Positions 1-6,098 of a DNA stretch of 6,571 nucleotides are shown piece after piece; position 1 is the stretch's first letter, and every line of letters begins with the position of its first letter. Below the pieces are notes generated by a model that saw nothing but the letters and a program-made list of their open reading frames with translations, was not told the origin of the DNA and made no database searches. The stretch is taken from the NCBI GenBank assembly GCA_013151975.1, contig JAADHG010000319.1, positions 1 to 6,571 on the forward strand, read 5' to 3'. This DNA is from Chlorobiota bacterium. Its GTDB lineage: Bacteria > Bacteroidota > Bacteroidia > Flavobacteriales > Flavobacteriaceae. Made by a program: the position numbers and the translations under genes.

Positions 1-16
1 ATTCAATAACAAATAC

Positions 17-2323
17 TTAAAACTTCACTCTAAAACTAAAATTTGGTGTGATACCTAAGGATAAAATTTCTACTTTAGAAATGGTGCTGTCATCGTTGAT
101 AGTGTAATATGTGTTGATAATATTTGCTTTGTCTAAAATATTCCAAAGTGAGAACCCAACAATAGCATTAGATTTTTCTCCAACTTTAAAAGTATAAGTT
201 GACGAGAAATCTGTTCGCAAATAGTCATCAAGATTGCTGCTATTAGGTGTGTTGTAATTAATGAAATTATTGGTTAATGGATTAATAGCATCAGGTTCTG
301 TAAACGGTTTTCCGTTACGCCAATTTACACCTAAAGCAAACTTAAATTTATTAAAGGAGTACGTTCCTGCAAAGGTAAAAGCATGCCTAACATCAACATT
401 ATTTGGAAACTCTTTATTAAAATTAAGACCTTTAAATGTATAATCATTTTTACTATAGGAATAGCTTAACCATGCACTTACATTTTTAAATTGTTTGTTA
501 ATTAAAAAATCAATTCCTTTTACTTGATAACTACCAATAGCATTTACAAATTGATATTGGTTTTGAAACCCTTGACTTCGTGTTGTAATTCCATCTACCT
601 TTTTTATATAAGCTTCGGCACTAACGATTAGATTGTTTTTATTAAAATGAATCCCAGTTGATAACTGTTTGCTCTTTATTATAGGAATATTACTGTTATT
701 TGATAAAATCCAACGGCGTTTTTCAATGCCTAAGAAATCGTTTTGTAGGTCTATTATTTGGGACGTTGTTTGACTTTTTAATTCGCCTAAAACCTCTAAG
801 CGAAAGTAATTTAGAAAGCGTTGATTAAAACTCAGGCGCGGTTCAATAAGTGTTTCTGAAAATTTATCGAAATAATTAGCACGTATTCCAAACCTTACAT
901 TCGTATTTTGTGAGTTTGATACAAATCTTATATCATTAAAAACAGCATGGGTTCTTAATACTTCTTTAATAAGTCTTCTAAAAATAGGATTGTTTAAATC
1001 TTCTAAGTTACTAACGCCTACTTCGGTAAACTGATAGCCGCCATTTAAAAATATATTATCATTAATTTGATATTTGTAATGAACCTTTATACCATTATCA
1101 ATAACCTCATTTTCTTGAATTAAACGTTGGTTATTAATTACATCAAAGTTTATGGCTTCTAATTCGTAATCAGATATATAAACTTGAAAAGATGTAGATA
1201 GTTTTGAACTCCATTTTCTAACATAATCTAAAGATGCTGCAAAGTTTCGTTGTACTAATTTGCTGTCTAAAATTTCGTCTATATTGTTAATTCTAGATTG
1301 CTCTTCATAATTTAAATTATTGTAAACATTTAAAAAGTTAACACGTAACTTGTCTTTTTTAGAAATGTTATATAATAGTTTAGCTGTAACATCATAAAAG
1401 TAAAACCGTTCGTTTCTAGAAATAGAATTATTTTGGTTTTTAGTAAGATCTGTGTCTTGAAAAATACGTTTGAAATATTGGTCGTATGTAGGTGTTAAAA
1501 TTAAATCGGTAACTGATCGTCTTGCTGATAATTGTATTTCGGTTTTTTTGCTTAATGGTATTTTTGCATAAGCACCTGCATTTATTAAATTAAAACCTGC
1601 ACCGCCAGATGCAGCTTTGCTAATAACGTTAGATGAGCGCATATCAATAATACTAGAAACACCATCACCATACATGGAACTCGTTCCATTTTTTGACACT
1701 ACCACATTTTGTGTTAAATATGGATTAAAGGCAGAAATTAACCCAAAAAAGTGGCCAGATTGATACATTTTAATACCATCCCAAAGGATAAGGTTTTGGT
1801 CATGTGTGCCTCCTCTAATATTTACATTTGAAACGCGCTCGTCTACACTTTGAATACCAGGTAGTGCTTGTATAACTTGCAATACATCTGGTTCAATGAG
1901 GCCTGGAAGAATACCAAAAGTATTTGGCTTTAAGATTGTAGTACCGTCGTTTTTCAGGGAGATACCTTTTGTAAGGTAATCGGTTAAAACAACTTCATCT
2001 AGTAATTGAGTATTAAATGGCTTGGGTTGTTTTCCTTTTTTAATAACAATAAAAGTATTGTTGAGCTTTTCAAAAACTAAATTGGTATTATTTTCTAGGT
2101 AGATTAGTAGTTCTTCAAACGATAACTTTTGTGAAGGAATATTAATAGTTTTTCCTTTTAAATTAGCATCAGCATAAGAAAATTGAACGTTATATTGAGT
2201 TTCAACTTGTTTTAAAAAAGAAATAAGGGTTTGCTGTTCTTCTTTAATTGATTGCGCTTCTGCATTCAAAAAACTAAAGAAAAATAAGAGAAAATATAGA
2301 AAAACTAAAGTTGTTCTACTCAC
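17..2323 (-). CDS. FecA-like TonB-dependent outer-membrane receptor with N-terminal STN signalling domain
   Basis: Predicted TonB-dependent outer-membrane transducer/transporter of 768 residues, complete, ending in an aromatic residue (…FRVKF) as outer-membrane barrels do. Domains seen: signal peptide about 1-24 (hydrophobic run, then NAEAQ); STN domain about 30-95 (QVETQYNVQFSY…LSFEELLIYL…FIVIKK); short linker with LDEVVLTDY (109-116), resembling the segment before many Bacteroidota plug domains; plug about 125-232 with NVNIRGG (167-172) and DQNLILWDGIKMYQSGHFFG (175-194); β-barrel about 235-768. No carboxypeptidase-regulatory-like domain fits between STN and plug, unlike many relatives. The start is GTG at 2323-2321: an in-frame TAG lies at 2335-2333 and no ATG precedes the signal peptide. 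It overlaps the fecR stop by 8 bases, so translational coupling is likely. By family knowledge, the STN domain contacts the anti-sigma factor in the periplasm. The ligand is unknown; iron-siderophore, other small molecule and protein ligands are all possible. Confidence 0.93.
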   Translation of the reverse strand: MSRTTLVFLYFLLFFFSFLNAEAQSIKEEQQTLISFLKQVETQYNVQFSYADANLKGKTINIPSQKLSFEELLIYLENNTNLVFEKLNNTFIVIKKGKQPKPFNTQLLDEVVLTDYLTKGISLKNDGTTILKPNTFGILPGLIEPDVLQVIQALPGIQSVDERVSNVNIRGGTHDQNLILWDGIKMYQSGHFFGLISAFNPYLTQNVVVSKNGTSSMYGDGVSSIIDMRSSNVISKAASGGAGFNLINAGAYAKIPLSKKTEIQLSARRSVTDLILTPTYDQYFKRIFQDTDLTKNQNNSISRNERFYFYDVTAKLLYNISKKDKLRVNFLNVYNNLNYEEQSRINNIDEILDSKLVQRNFAASLDYVRKWSSKLSTSFQVYISDYELEAINFDVINNQRLIQENEVIDNGIKVHYKYQINDNIFLNGGYQFTEVGVSNLEDLNNPIFRRLIKEVLRTHAVFNDIRFVSNSQNTNVRFGIRANYFDKFSETLIEPRLSFNQRFLNYFRLEVLGELKSQTTSQIIDLQNDFLGIEKRRWILSNNSNIPIIKSKQLSTGIHFNKNNLIVSAEAYIKKVDGITTRSQGFQNQYQFVNAIGSYQVKGIDFLINKQFKNVSAWLSYSYSKNDYTFKGLNFNKEFPNNVDVRHAFTFAGTYSFNKFKFALGVNWRNGKPFTEPDAINPLTNNFINYNTPNSSNLDDYLRTDFSSTYTFKVGEKSNAIVGFSLWNILDKANIINTYYTINDDSTISKVEILSLGITPNFSFRVKF

Positions 2324-3212
2324 GCGATAATACTATAGCTTTATTGTTTTGTAAACTATAATTTAGATTTAACGGTAAAGTTATAGATTTTAGTGCAAGT
2401 TCTTTGTCGTTATGTACAAAACTTCCAGTAAATAACTGCTTTAAATCTATATCTTGAGTATTAATGGTAACATTGTATTGTCTTTCAAACTCACGAATAA
2501 CATAAGCGAATGGCATACTTTTGAAGGAACTTTCATTGTTAATCCATGATGGATTTGAGGCTGTTTCTTTTTCTTTAGCAATAATTTCCCCATCTATTAA
2601 TAAAAAGCTATTTCCTGGTTTAAGAATTACAATGTTTGTGTTGTGAGTTACCTTAACCGAACCTTCATAACATATTACTTCAAAATAGTTATTACGTTGT
2701 TTTATATTAAATTGAGTTCCTAATACAGTAACTGTACCAGTTGAGGTGTTGACACTAAATTTAGAACCTTTTGTAACTTTAAAAAAGGCTTCACCTTCAA
2801 GTGTAACATCGCGGTTGGTTTCCCAGTCACTCTTATTATAAGTTAAGGTTGAAGCCGCATTAAGTAATACTTGAGATGCATCAGGTAATTGTATTTCTGT
2901 TTTTTGAGCGGCAAGTGTAGATATATTTGTATCTAATGTTGTAGTGTAATAATACACGCTAAATGAAAGTGCCAATATTGCAGCAATTCTTAAAACAGGT
3001 CTTAGCCAATTTTTAGAACGTTGCTTAGAATTTATATGCTGTAAAGCAGTATTAAGCTCCTCTGAAGTATTATATTCGGGAGCTTTAAACTGCATCACGC
3101 TATTTGATAATTGTACTAAATCGTCATAATCTTCAAGCTGTTTGAAAGCTTCAAGTTCTTGAACGTTTAGTTCATTATCTAACCATTTTTTTATTAAATC
3201 TTCTCGTTTCAT
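2316..3212 (-). CDS. FecR-family transmembrane anti-sigma factor
   Basis: Predicted inner-membrane anti-sigma (and possibly pro-sigma) factor of 298 residues, linking the outer-membrane receptor to the ECF sigma factor. Visible parts: a cytoplasmic N-terminal region 1-70 (KREDLIKKWLDNELNVQELEAF, typical of FecR-like sigma-binding segments); one membrane span about 72-88 (PVLRIAAILALSFSVYY); FecR domain about 103-190 (KTEIQLPDASQVLLNAAS, DVTLEGEAFFKV, TVLGTQFNI, EVICYEGSVKV); and a C-terminal STN-like domain of the Bacteroidota type (DUF4974) about 230-295 (FAYVIREFERQYNVTI…). Length is usual for the family. The Gly165-Thr166 pair in VLGTQF sits at the conserved position where some FecR-like proteins self-cleave; that is inference here. 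It begins the two-gene operon with the receptor. A 112-base gap carrying a candidate ECF promoter separates it from the sigma gene. Start ATG at 3212; no Shine-Dalgarno is seen, as usual in this phylum. Confidence 0.95.
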   Translation of the reverse strand: MKREDLIKKWLDNELNVQELEAFKQLEDYDDLVQLSNSVMQFKAPEYNTSEELNTALQHINSKQRSKNWLRPVLRIAAILALSFSVYYYTTTLDTNISTLAAQKTEIQLPDASQVLLNAASTLTYNKSDWETNRDVTLEGEAFFKVTKGSKFSVNTSTGTVTVLGTQFNIKQRNNYFEVICYEGSVKVTHNTNIVILKPGNSFLLIDGEIIAKEKETASNPSWINNESSFKSMPFAYVIREFERQYNVTINTQDIDLKQLFTGSFVHNDKELALKSITLPLNLNYSLQNNKAIVLSRE

Positions 3213-3228
3213 AATTCGTAATACAACT

Positions 3229-3261
3229 ATATAACAATTAAACTTTAAAAACTCCTACCTT
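3229..3261 (-). promoter_or_regulatory. Candidate ECF-sigma promoter for the fecR-receptor operon
   Basis: This is the second copy of the shared block, on the minus strand, pointing at fecR. The 24-base core is 3261-3238 and lies 25 bases before the fecR ATG (3212). Two mismatches to the other copy fall at 3237 and 3232. The position suits an autoregulated promoter for the anti-sigma and receptor genes, independent of the sigma gene upstream. A role as an operator or RNA element instead cannot be excluded. Confidence 0.65.
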
Positions 3262-3324
3262 ATTAATTTAATTAAACTCGCAAACTGCGGCTGTAAACTG
3301 TTTGCTTAATCCTAACTTACTATA

Positions 3325-3840
3325 TTATATGCCTTCAATATCTTCTCTTAATTTTTTGAGTGCACCATAGATTCGTTTTTCAACAGCTTTAGTTGAGATG
3401 TCTAAAAGTTCGGCTATTTCTCTATGCTTTTTACCTTCAATTCTATTTAATAAAAAGGCGGTGCGTTGTGCTTCGGTTAAATTTGCAATGGCATTTTGCA
3501 GTTTTTTCATATACTCATCTCCTTCTAAAATGAATTCGGGAGTTTCATTTGTAGATGTCTTGGGTTTTTCTTTTTGATATTTTAAAACCACTTTTTGATG
3601 TGCGGCCTCATTAAGCATTAAATTATTAGCCACAGTAAACAAATAAGATTTTGCCTTGTTTGGACTTATGGTATTACAATTTTCCCACAGTTTAATAAAA
3701 GCATCCTGTACTTTATCTTTAGGGTTAAAGGACTCGCCAAATTTATAATATAAAAAATCATGTAGGCTTTTAGAGTATTTTGTAAATAGTGTAGAAAATA
3801 AATTTTCATTACAAATATTATCATTTATATCTATATTCAT
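3325..3840 (-). CDS. ECF (sigma-70 family) RNA polymerase sigma factor, FecI-like
   Basis: Extracytoplasmic-function sigma factor of 171 residues, a normal length for the group. Sigma region 2 spans about 12-82: LFSTLFTKYSKSLHDFLYYKFG, then DKVQDAFIKLWEN (42-54, the core-binding/-10 region) and KAKSYLFTVANNLMLNE (62-78). Sigma region 4 spans about 115-168: LTEAQRTAFLLNRIEGKKHREIAELL followed by the recognition helix DISTKAVEKRIYGALKKLRE. No extra domain is present, so control must come from outside, consistent with the FecR gene downstream. The wording of region 4 matches the large Bacteroidota ECF expansion family found beside FecR and TonB receptors. The gene is divergent from the lipoprotein gene and may have its own housekeeping promoter (TACCTTTG, minus strand, 3889-3882). 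Start ATG at 3840-3838; no better upstream start is seen. The regulon is unknown beyond the two candidate promoters in this window. Confidence 0.96.
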   Translation of the reverse strand: MNIDINDNICNENLFSTLFTKYSKSLHDFLYYKFGESFNPKDKVQDAFIKLWENCNTISPNKAKSYLFTVANNLMLNEAAHQKVVLKYQKEKPKTSTNETPEFILEGDEYMKKLQNAIANLTEAQRTAFLLNRIEGKKHREIAELLDISTKAVEKRIYGALKKLREDIEGI

Positions 3841-3881
3841 TTATTGTAGTTTGGTACCATAAAAATAAAAAAAAAGAAGCG

Positions 3882-3889
3882 CAAAGGTA
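3882..3889 (-). promoter_or_regulatory. Candidate housekeeping -7 box for the ECF sigma gene
   Basis: Read on the minus strand this is TACCTTTG, an exact match to the Bacteroidota -7 consensus TAnnTTTG, 41 bases before the sigma-gene ATG. No convincing TTG -33 element is present at the usual spacing. The box overlaps the left end of the plus-strand ECF element (3884 onward), so the two divergent promoters would compete for the same DNA. The other copy of the element lacks this box (TACCTTAT at 3255-3262 on the plus strand). Confidence 0.45.
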
Positions 3890-3916
3890 GGAGTTTTTAA
3901 AGTTTAACTGTTTTAT
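3884..3916 (+). promoter_or_regulatory. Candidate ECF-sigma promoter for the lipoprotein gene
   Basis: This block, containing GGTAGGAGTTTTTAAAG, matches the reverse complement of 3229-3261 at 31 of 33 bases, with the first 24 (3884-3907) identical. It ends 41 bases before the lipoprotein ATG when measured from the 24-base core. GGTAGGAG could be the -35 element and the TTTTATATAA stretch (3911-3920) the -10 region; that split is inference. No TAnnTTTG housekeeping box is seen on this strand between the block and the ATG, which favours an alternative sigma. Confidence 0.65.
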
Positions 3917-3948
3917 ATAAAAAATCAAGTTTAACAAAAGCCTACATT

Positions 3949-5937
3949 ATGAAAGCGAAATTTACAAAAGTACTGTTATTTACCTTTTTTGCCCTTTTAA
4001 CTTTTACATCTTGTCAAAATGAGATTACTGAGATAACGCAAGCTGATACACAGCAAGTTATTGCCCCAAATTCTCCTTTGGCAAATCTTATGGTATCCAC
4101 ATCTATAAATGATGGTTCTGTAGATAATATTATGGACAACTCAGATTGTATGTCTATTAATTTACCTGTAACAATTATTGTAAACAGTATTACTATTACA
4201 ATAAATACATTGCAAGATTTAGAGCTTATTGAAGCGATTTTCGAAGAATTTAATGATGACCTTGATGAATTAGAATTTCTTTTTCCTATCACAATTGTTT
4301 TAAATGATTATACAGAAGTTGTCATAGAAAATCAAAATGAGTTAGCAGATTTTATTGAAAGATGCTCAAATGTTGATGAACCTGTTGAATGTATAGATTT
4401 TCAATACCCTATTTCGTTTTCTATTTTTAATGCAGATTTTCAAGTTATTGATACTGTAGTTATTGAAAGTGATGAAGACTTATATCATTTTTTAGATAGA
4501 TTAGATGATGCTGATGGAGGTGCAATAATTGCAAGTTTAAACTTTCCTGTTACTATGGTTTTTGCCAATGGAGAAACTGTAGAAATAAATAGTAATCAAG
4601 AATTAGAACGCGTAATTAATGATGCACAAGGTATGTGTGAAGATAATCATGGTTGTGATATAACAGCAGTAGATACGTTTTTAACTGAGTGTCATTGGAA
4701 TATCCATTATTATAATGATGCTGAGAATTATAGACCGTTTGATTTATATTTTTTAGAAAATGGAGAATTAAAAGTAGTTAGCCAAGAAAATACAATTATA
4801 GCAAGAGGTAACTGGAATACATCTGTAACTGATGCTGGAGTAGTATTAACAATTTCAGAATTGTCAGACTTCTCAGAGGTATTGGAAGGTGATTGGTTAA
4901 TTGATGAATGTCATGAAAATAGATATAAACTAATAAGAGAAAATGCTGGAGTAGATAATACAAGAATGGTAATTAAACAACATTGTGAAGATGAACCAAA
5001 CTGTAGTGCTCAAGAAGTAAGATCATTCCTTAATGAATGTCAATGGTTTGCGGGTTCCAATTTATTTGATAATGTACCTGCTGCAGCATTCAATTTCCAA
5101 GAGAATCATGTGTTAGTTGCTACGATAACAAATACTGGTGAGGAAGTAGCAGGAACTTGGAATGTAGAACTTACAGATGAAGGTATTATTCTTGGTATAG
5201 AATTACCAGCACCTTATGATGTAATATCAAAACGATGGAAGATTTCAGAATGTGGAGAACATAGAGTAAAAATGATTAGCGGGGATTACTATCTTGTTTT
5301 TGAAAGAGAATGTCAAAATAATCCGTTTGAATGTTTTGATGATACTGAGCTTGTTGTTTGTGACGACGATACAATAAATGGCTTTGCACAGTTTAACTTA
5401 GAAATGGTGTTTCCTAATTGTCCACAAGATAATGTAGAGGTAACATATCACGCTACTGAGAATGAAGCTGAGAGCGGTATAAATAGTTTACCAACTGTTT
5501 ATGAAAATAATACAAATCCACAAGTTATATATGCTCGAGTAGCTGTTGCAGGTAATAATACCAACTATGAAGTGTTTGAAGTGGTATTATATGTTGAAGA
5601 CTGTAGCACAAGTTGTACAGAAACTCAAGTAGATGCTTATTTAATAGAAGCCAATTGCCATTGGGTACCAGCTGCAATAAATGGTAGTAACGATTTTGTT
5701 GATTATGATTTCTACTTCAACGAGAATCTAGATTTAGTGATTGTTTTAGATGGTGCTGAAACTGTAGGAACTTGGATGACTACTCAAGGTGCTGACGGCG
5801 TTATAGTTAGCATGAGTCAAATTAGTGATCCATTACAACAATTTAATGGAGAATGGTTGGTTGTAGAATGTGGTGCAGAACGTATGGTGCTTACAAATAA
5901 TAATATAGAATTAATCCTAGAACGTGAGTGTCAATAA
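3949..5937 (+). CDS. Repeat-rich, Cys-rich predicted lipoprotein, function unknown
   Basis: I do not recognise a named family. The 662-residue product has a type II signal peptide with a lipobox ending FTSC (Cys22), so it should be a lipid-anchored envelope protein. QNEITE after the Cys is mildly acidic, possibly favouring surface export, but this is weak. After a linker come four β-rich units (about 71-101, 112-139, 153-187, 199-230) sharing a [YFL]P[VI][TS] opening and a later acidic xxEL/DL helix. They fall into two modules bracketed by Cys67/139 and Cys148/230. Next are three copies of a roughly 105-residue four-Cys domain (236-346, 352-455, 556-661). Between the second and third copies is an Ig-like domain (462-552) of the kind seen in Bacteroidota adhesins (NGFAQFNL, YHATENEAESG, NPQVIYARVAV). 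The protein is acidic, with no enzyme motif. Divergence from the sigma gene and a shared promoter-like element suggest it is the output of the relay. A binding or surface role is inferred. Confidence 0.88.
   Translation: MKAKFTKVLLFTFFALLTFTSCQNEITEITQADTQQVIAPNSPLANLMVSTSINDGSVDNIMDNSDCMSINLPVTIIVNSITITINTLQDLELIEAIFEEFNDDLDELEFLFPITIVLNDYTEVVIENQNELADFIERCSNVDEPVECIDFQYPISFSIFNADFQVIDTVVIESDEDLYHFLDRLDDADGGAIIASLNFPVTMVFANGETVEINSNQELERVINDAQGMCEDNHGCDITAVDTFLTECHWNIHYYNDAENYRPFDLYFLENGELKVVSQENTIIARGNWNTSVTDAGVVLTISELSDFSEVLEGDWLIDECHENRYKLIRENAGVDNTRMVIKQHCEDEPNCSAQEVRSFLNECQWFAGSNLFDNVPAAAFNFQENHVLVATITNTGEEVAGTWNVELTDEGIILGIELPAPYDVISKRWKISECGEHRVKMISGDYYLVFERECQNNPFECFDDTELVVCDDDTINGFAQFNLEMVFPNCPQDNVEVTYHATENEAESGINSLPTVYENNTNPQVIYARVAVAGNNTNYEVFEVVLYVEDCSTSCTETQVDAYLIEANCHWVPAAINGSNDFVDYDFYFNENLDLVIVLDGAETVGTWMTTQGADGVIVSMSQISDPLQQFNGEWLVVECGAERMVLTNNNIELILERECQ
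4159..4638 (+). repeat. Coding repeats: two Cys-bracketed A-B modules in the lipoprotein
   Basis: Residues 71-230 contain four related units opening LPVTIIV, FPITIVL, YPISFSI and FPVTMVF. Each is followed by a β-strand pair and an acidic helix (LQDLELIEAI, QNELADFIE, DEDLYHFLD, NQELERVIN). Cysteines 67 and 139 bracket units 1-2 and cysteines 148 and 230 bracket units 3-4, so the arrangement is A-B-A-B, presumably from duplication of a pair. The DNA copies are diverged, so this is an old duplication. Confidence 0.75.
4654..5931 (+). repeat. Coding repeats: three four-Cys domains, with an Ig-like insert before the third
   Basis: Copies lie at 4654-4986, 5002-5313 and 5614-5931. Shared pattern: Cys, then VxxFL.E (or VxAYLIE), C.W, an aromatic F.F/Y.F strand with EN, G.W, a W.i.EC strand, and a final Cys near [KE].[HE]C. 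Cysteines are 236/248/321/346, 352/364/435/455 and 556/570/641/661. The pattern suggests a small disulfide-stabilised β-barrel, perhaps lipocalin-like; that fold is a guess. The Ig-like domain is encoded by 5332-5604. Confidence 0.8.
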
Positions 5938-5997
5938 AAAATTAAAAGAATACTATTAGCTTAACAAGCTTTAGTTGTTTTTAGTTATTGGTTAGTT

Positions 5998-6031
5998 AAA
6001 AAAGGTTACAATTATTTGTAACCTTTTTTTT
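5998..6031 (+). terminator. Intrinsic terminator after the lipoprotein gene
   Basis: Perfect stem: AAAAAAGGTTACA (5998-6010) pairs with TGTAACCTTTTTT (6017-6029) around a six-base loop ATTATT, within a run of eight T (6024-6031). It lies 60 bases after the lipoprotein stop codon. The A-run on the left arm could also let it act on minus-strand transcripts, but no minus-strand gene ends here within the window. Confidence 0.9.
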
Positions 6032-6065
6032 ATAAACATAACTTCAATAATACGCATCAAATCGT

Positions 6066-6073
6066 TAAATTTG
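6066..6073 (+). promoter_or_regulatory. Candidate housekeeping -7 box for ffh
   Basis: TAAATTTG matches the Bacteroidota -7 consensus TAnnTTTG exactly and sits 25 bases before the ffh ATG, just beyond the terminator. The -33 element is weak: only TTC at 6043-6045 lies at a fitting distance. A short leader of roughly 15-20 bases would result. Confidence 0.55.
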
Positions 6074-6098
6074 CAATTCTTAAAATTTGAAATAGAAT

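Noticed and set aside
261..443. 60-residue open frame on the plus strand
   Set aside because: It lies wholly antisense within the conserved β-barrel part of the receptor gene, and shows no family resemblance or promoter; it is a shadow frame.
17..2323. SusC/RagA-type glycan importer identity for the receptor
   Set aside because: At 768 residues with an STN domain, without a carboxypeptidase-like N-terminal domain and without an adjacent susD, it fits the FecA-like signalling class better than the roughly 1000-residue SusC class.
3280..3305. Hairpin GCAAAC…GTTTGC between the sigma gene and fecR as a terminator
   Set aside because: The stem is only six pairs with a 14-base loop and no T-run follows on the minus strand; the nearby AAACTG direct repeat (3282-3287, 3295-3300) is too short to interpret.
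4014..4292. 92-residue open frame on the minus strand
   Set aside because: It is antisense to the lipoprotein N-terminus; its Ser/Ile-rich composition is what the reverse strand of Asp/Glu/Asn-rich coding DNA gives, and there is no start context.
3949..5937. SusD-like or HmuY-like identity for the lipoprotein
   Set aside because: No SusD-type helical repeat pattern is present, and the size and multi-domain Cys-repeat layout do not fit a HmuY-like single domain.
5958..5970. Small palindrome AGCTTAACAAGCT after the lipoprotein stop
   Set aside because: A five-base stem without a T-run is too weak to call; the real terminator is the following 13-pair hairpin.
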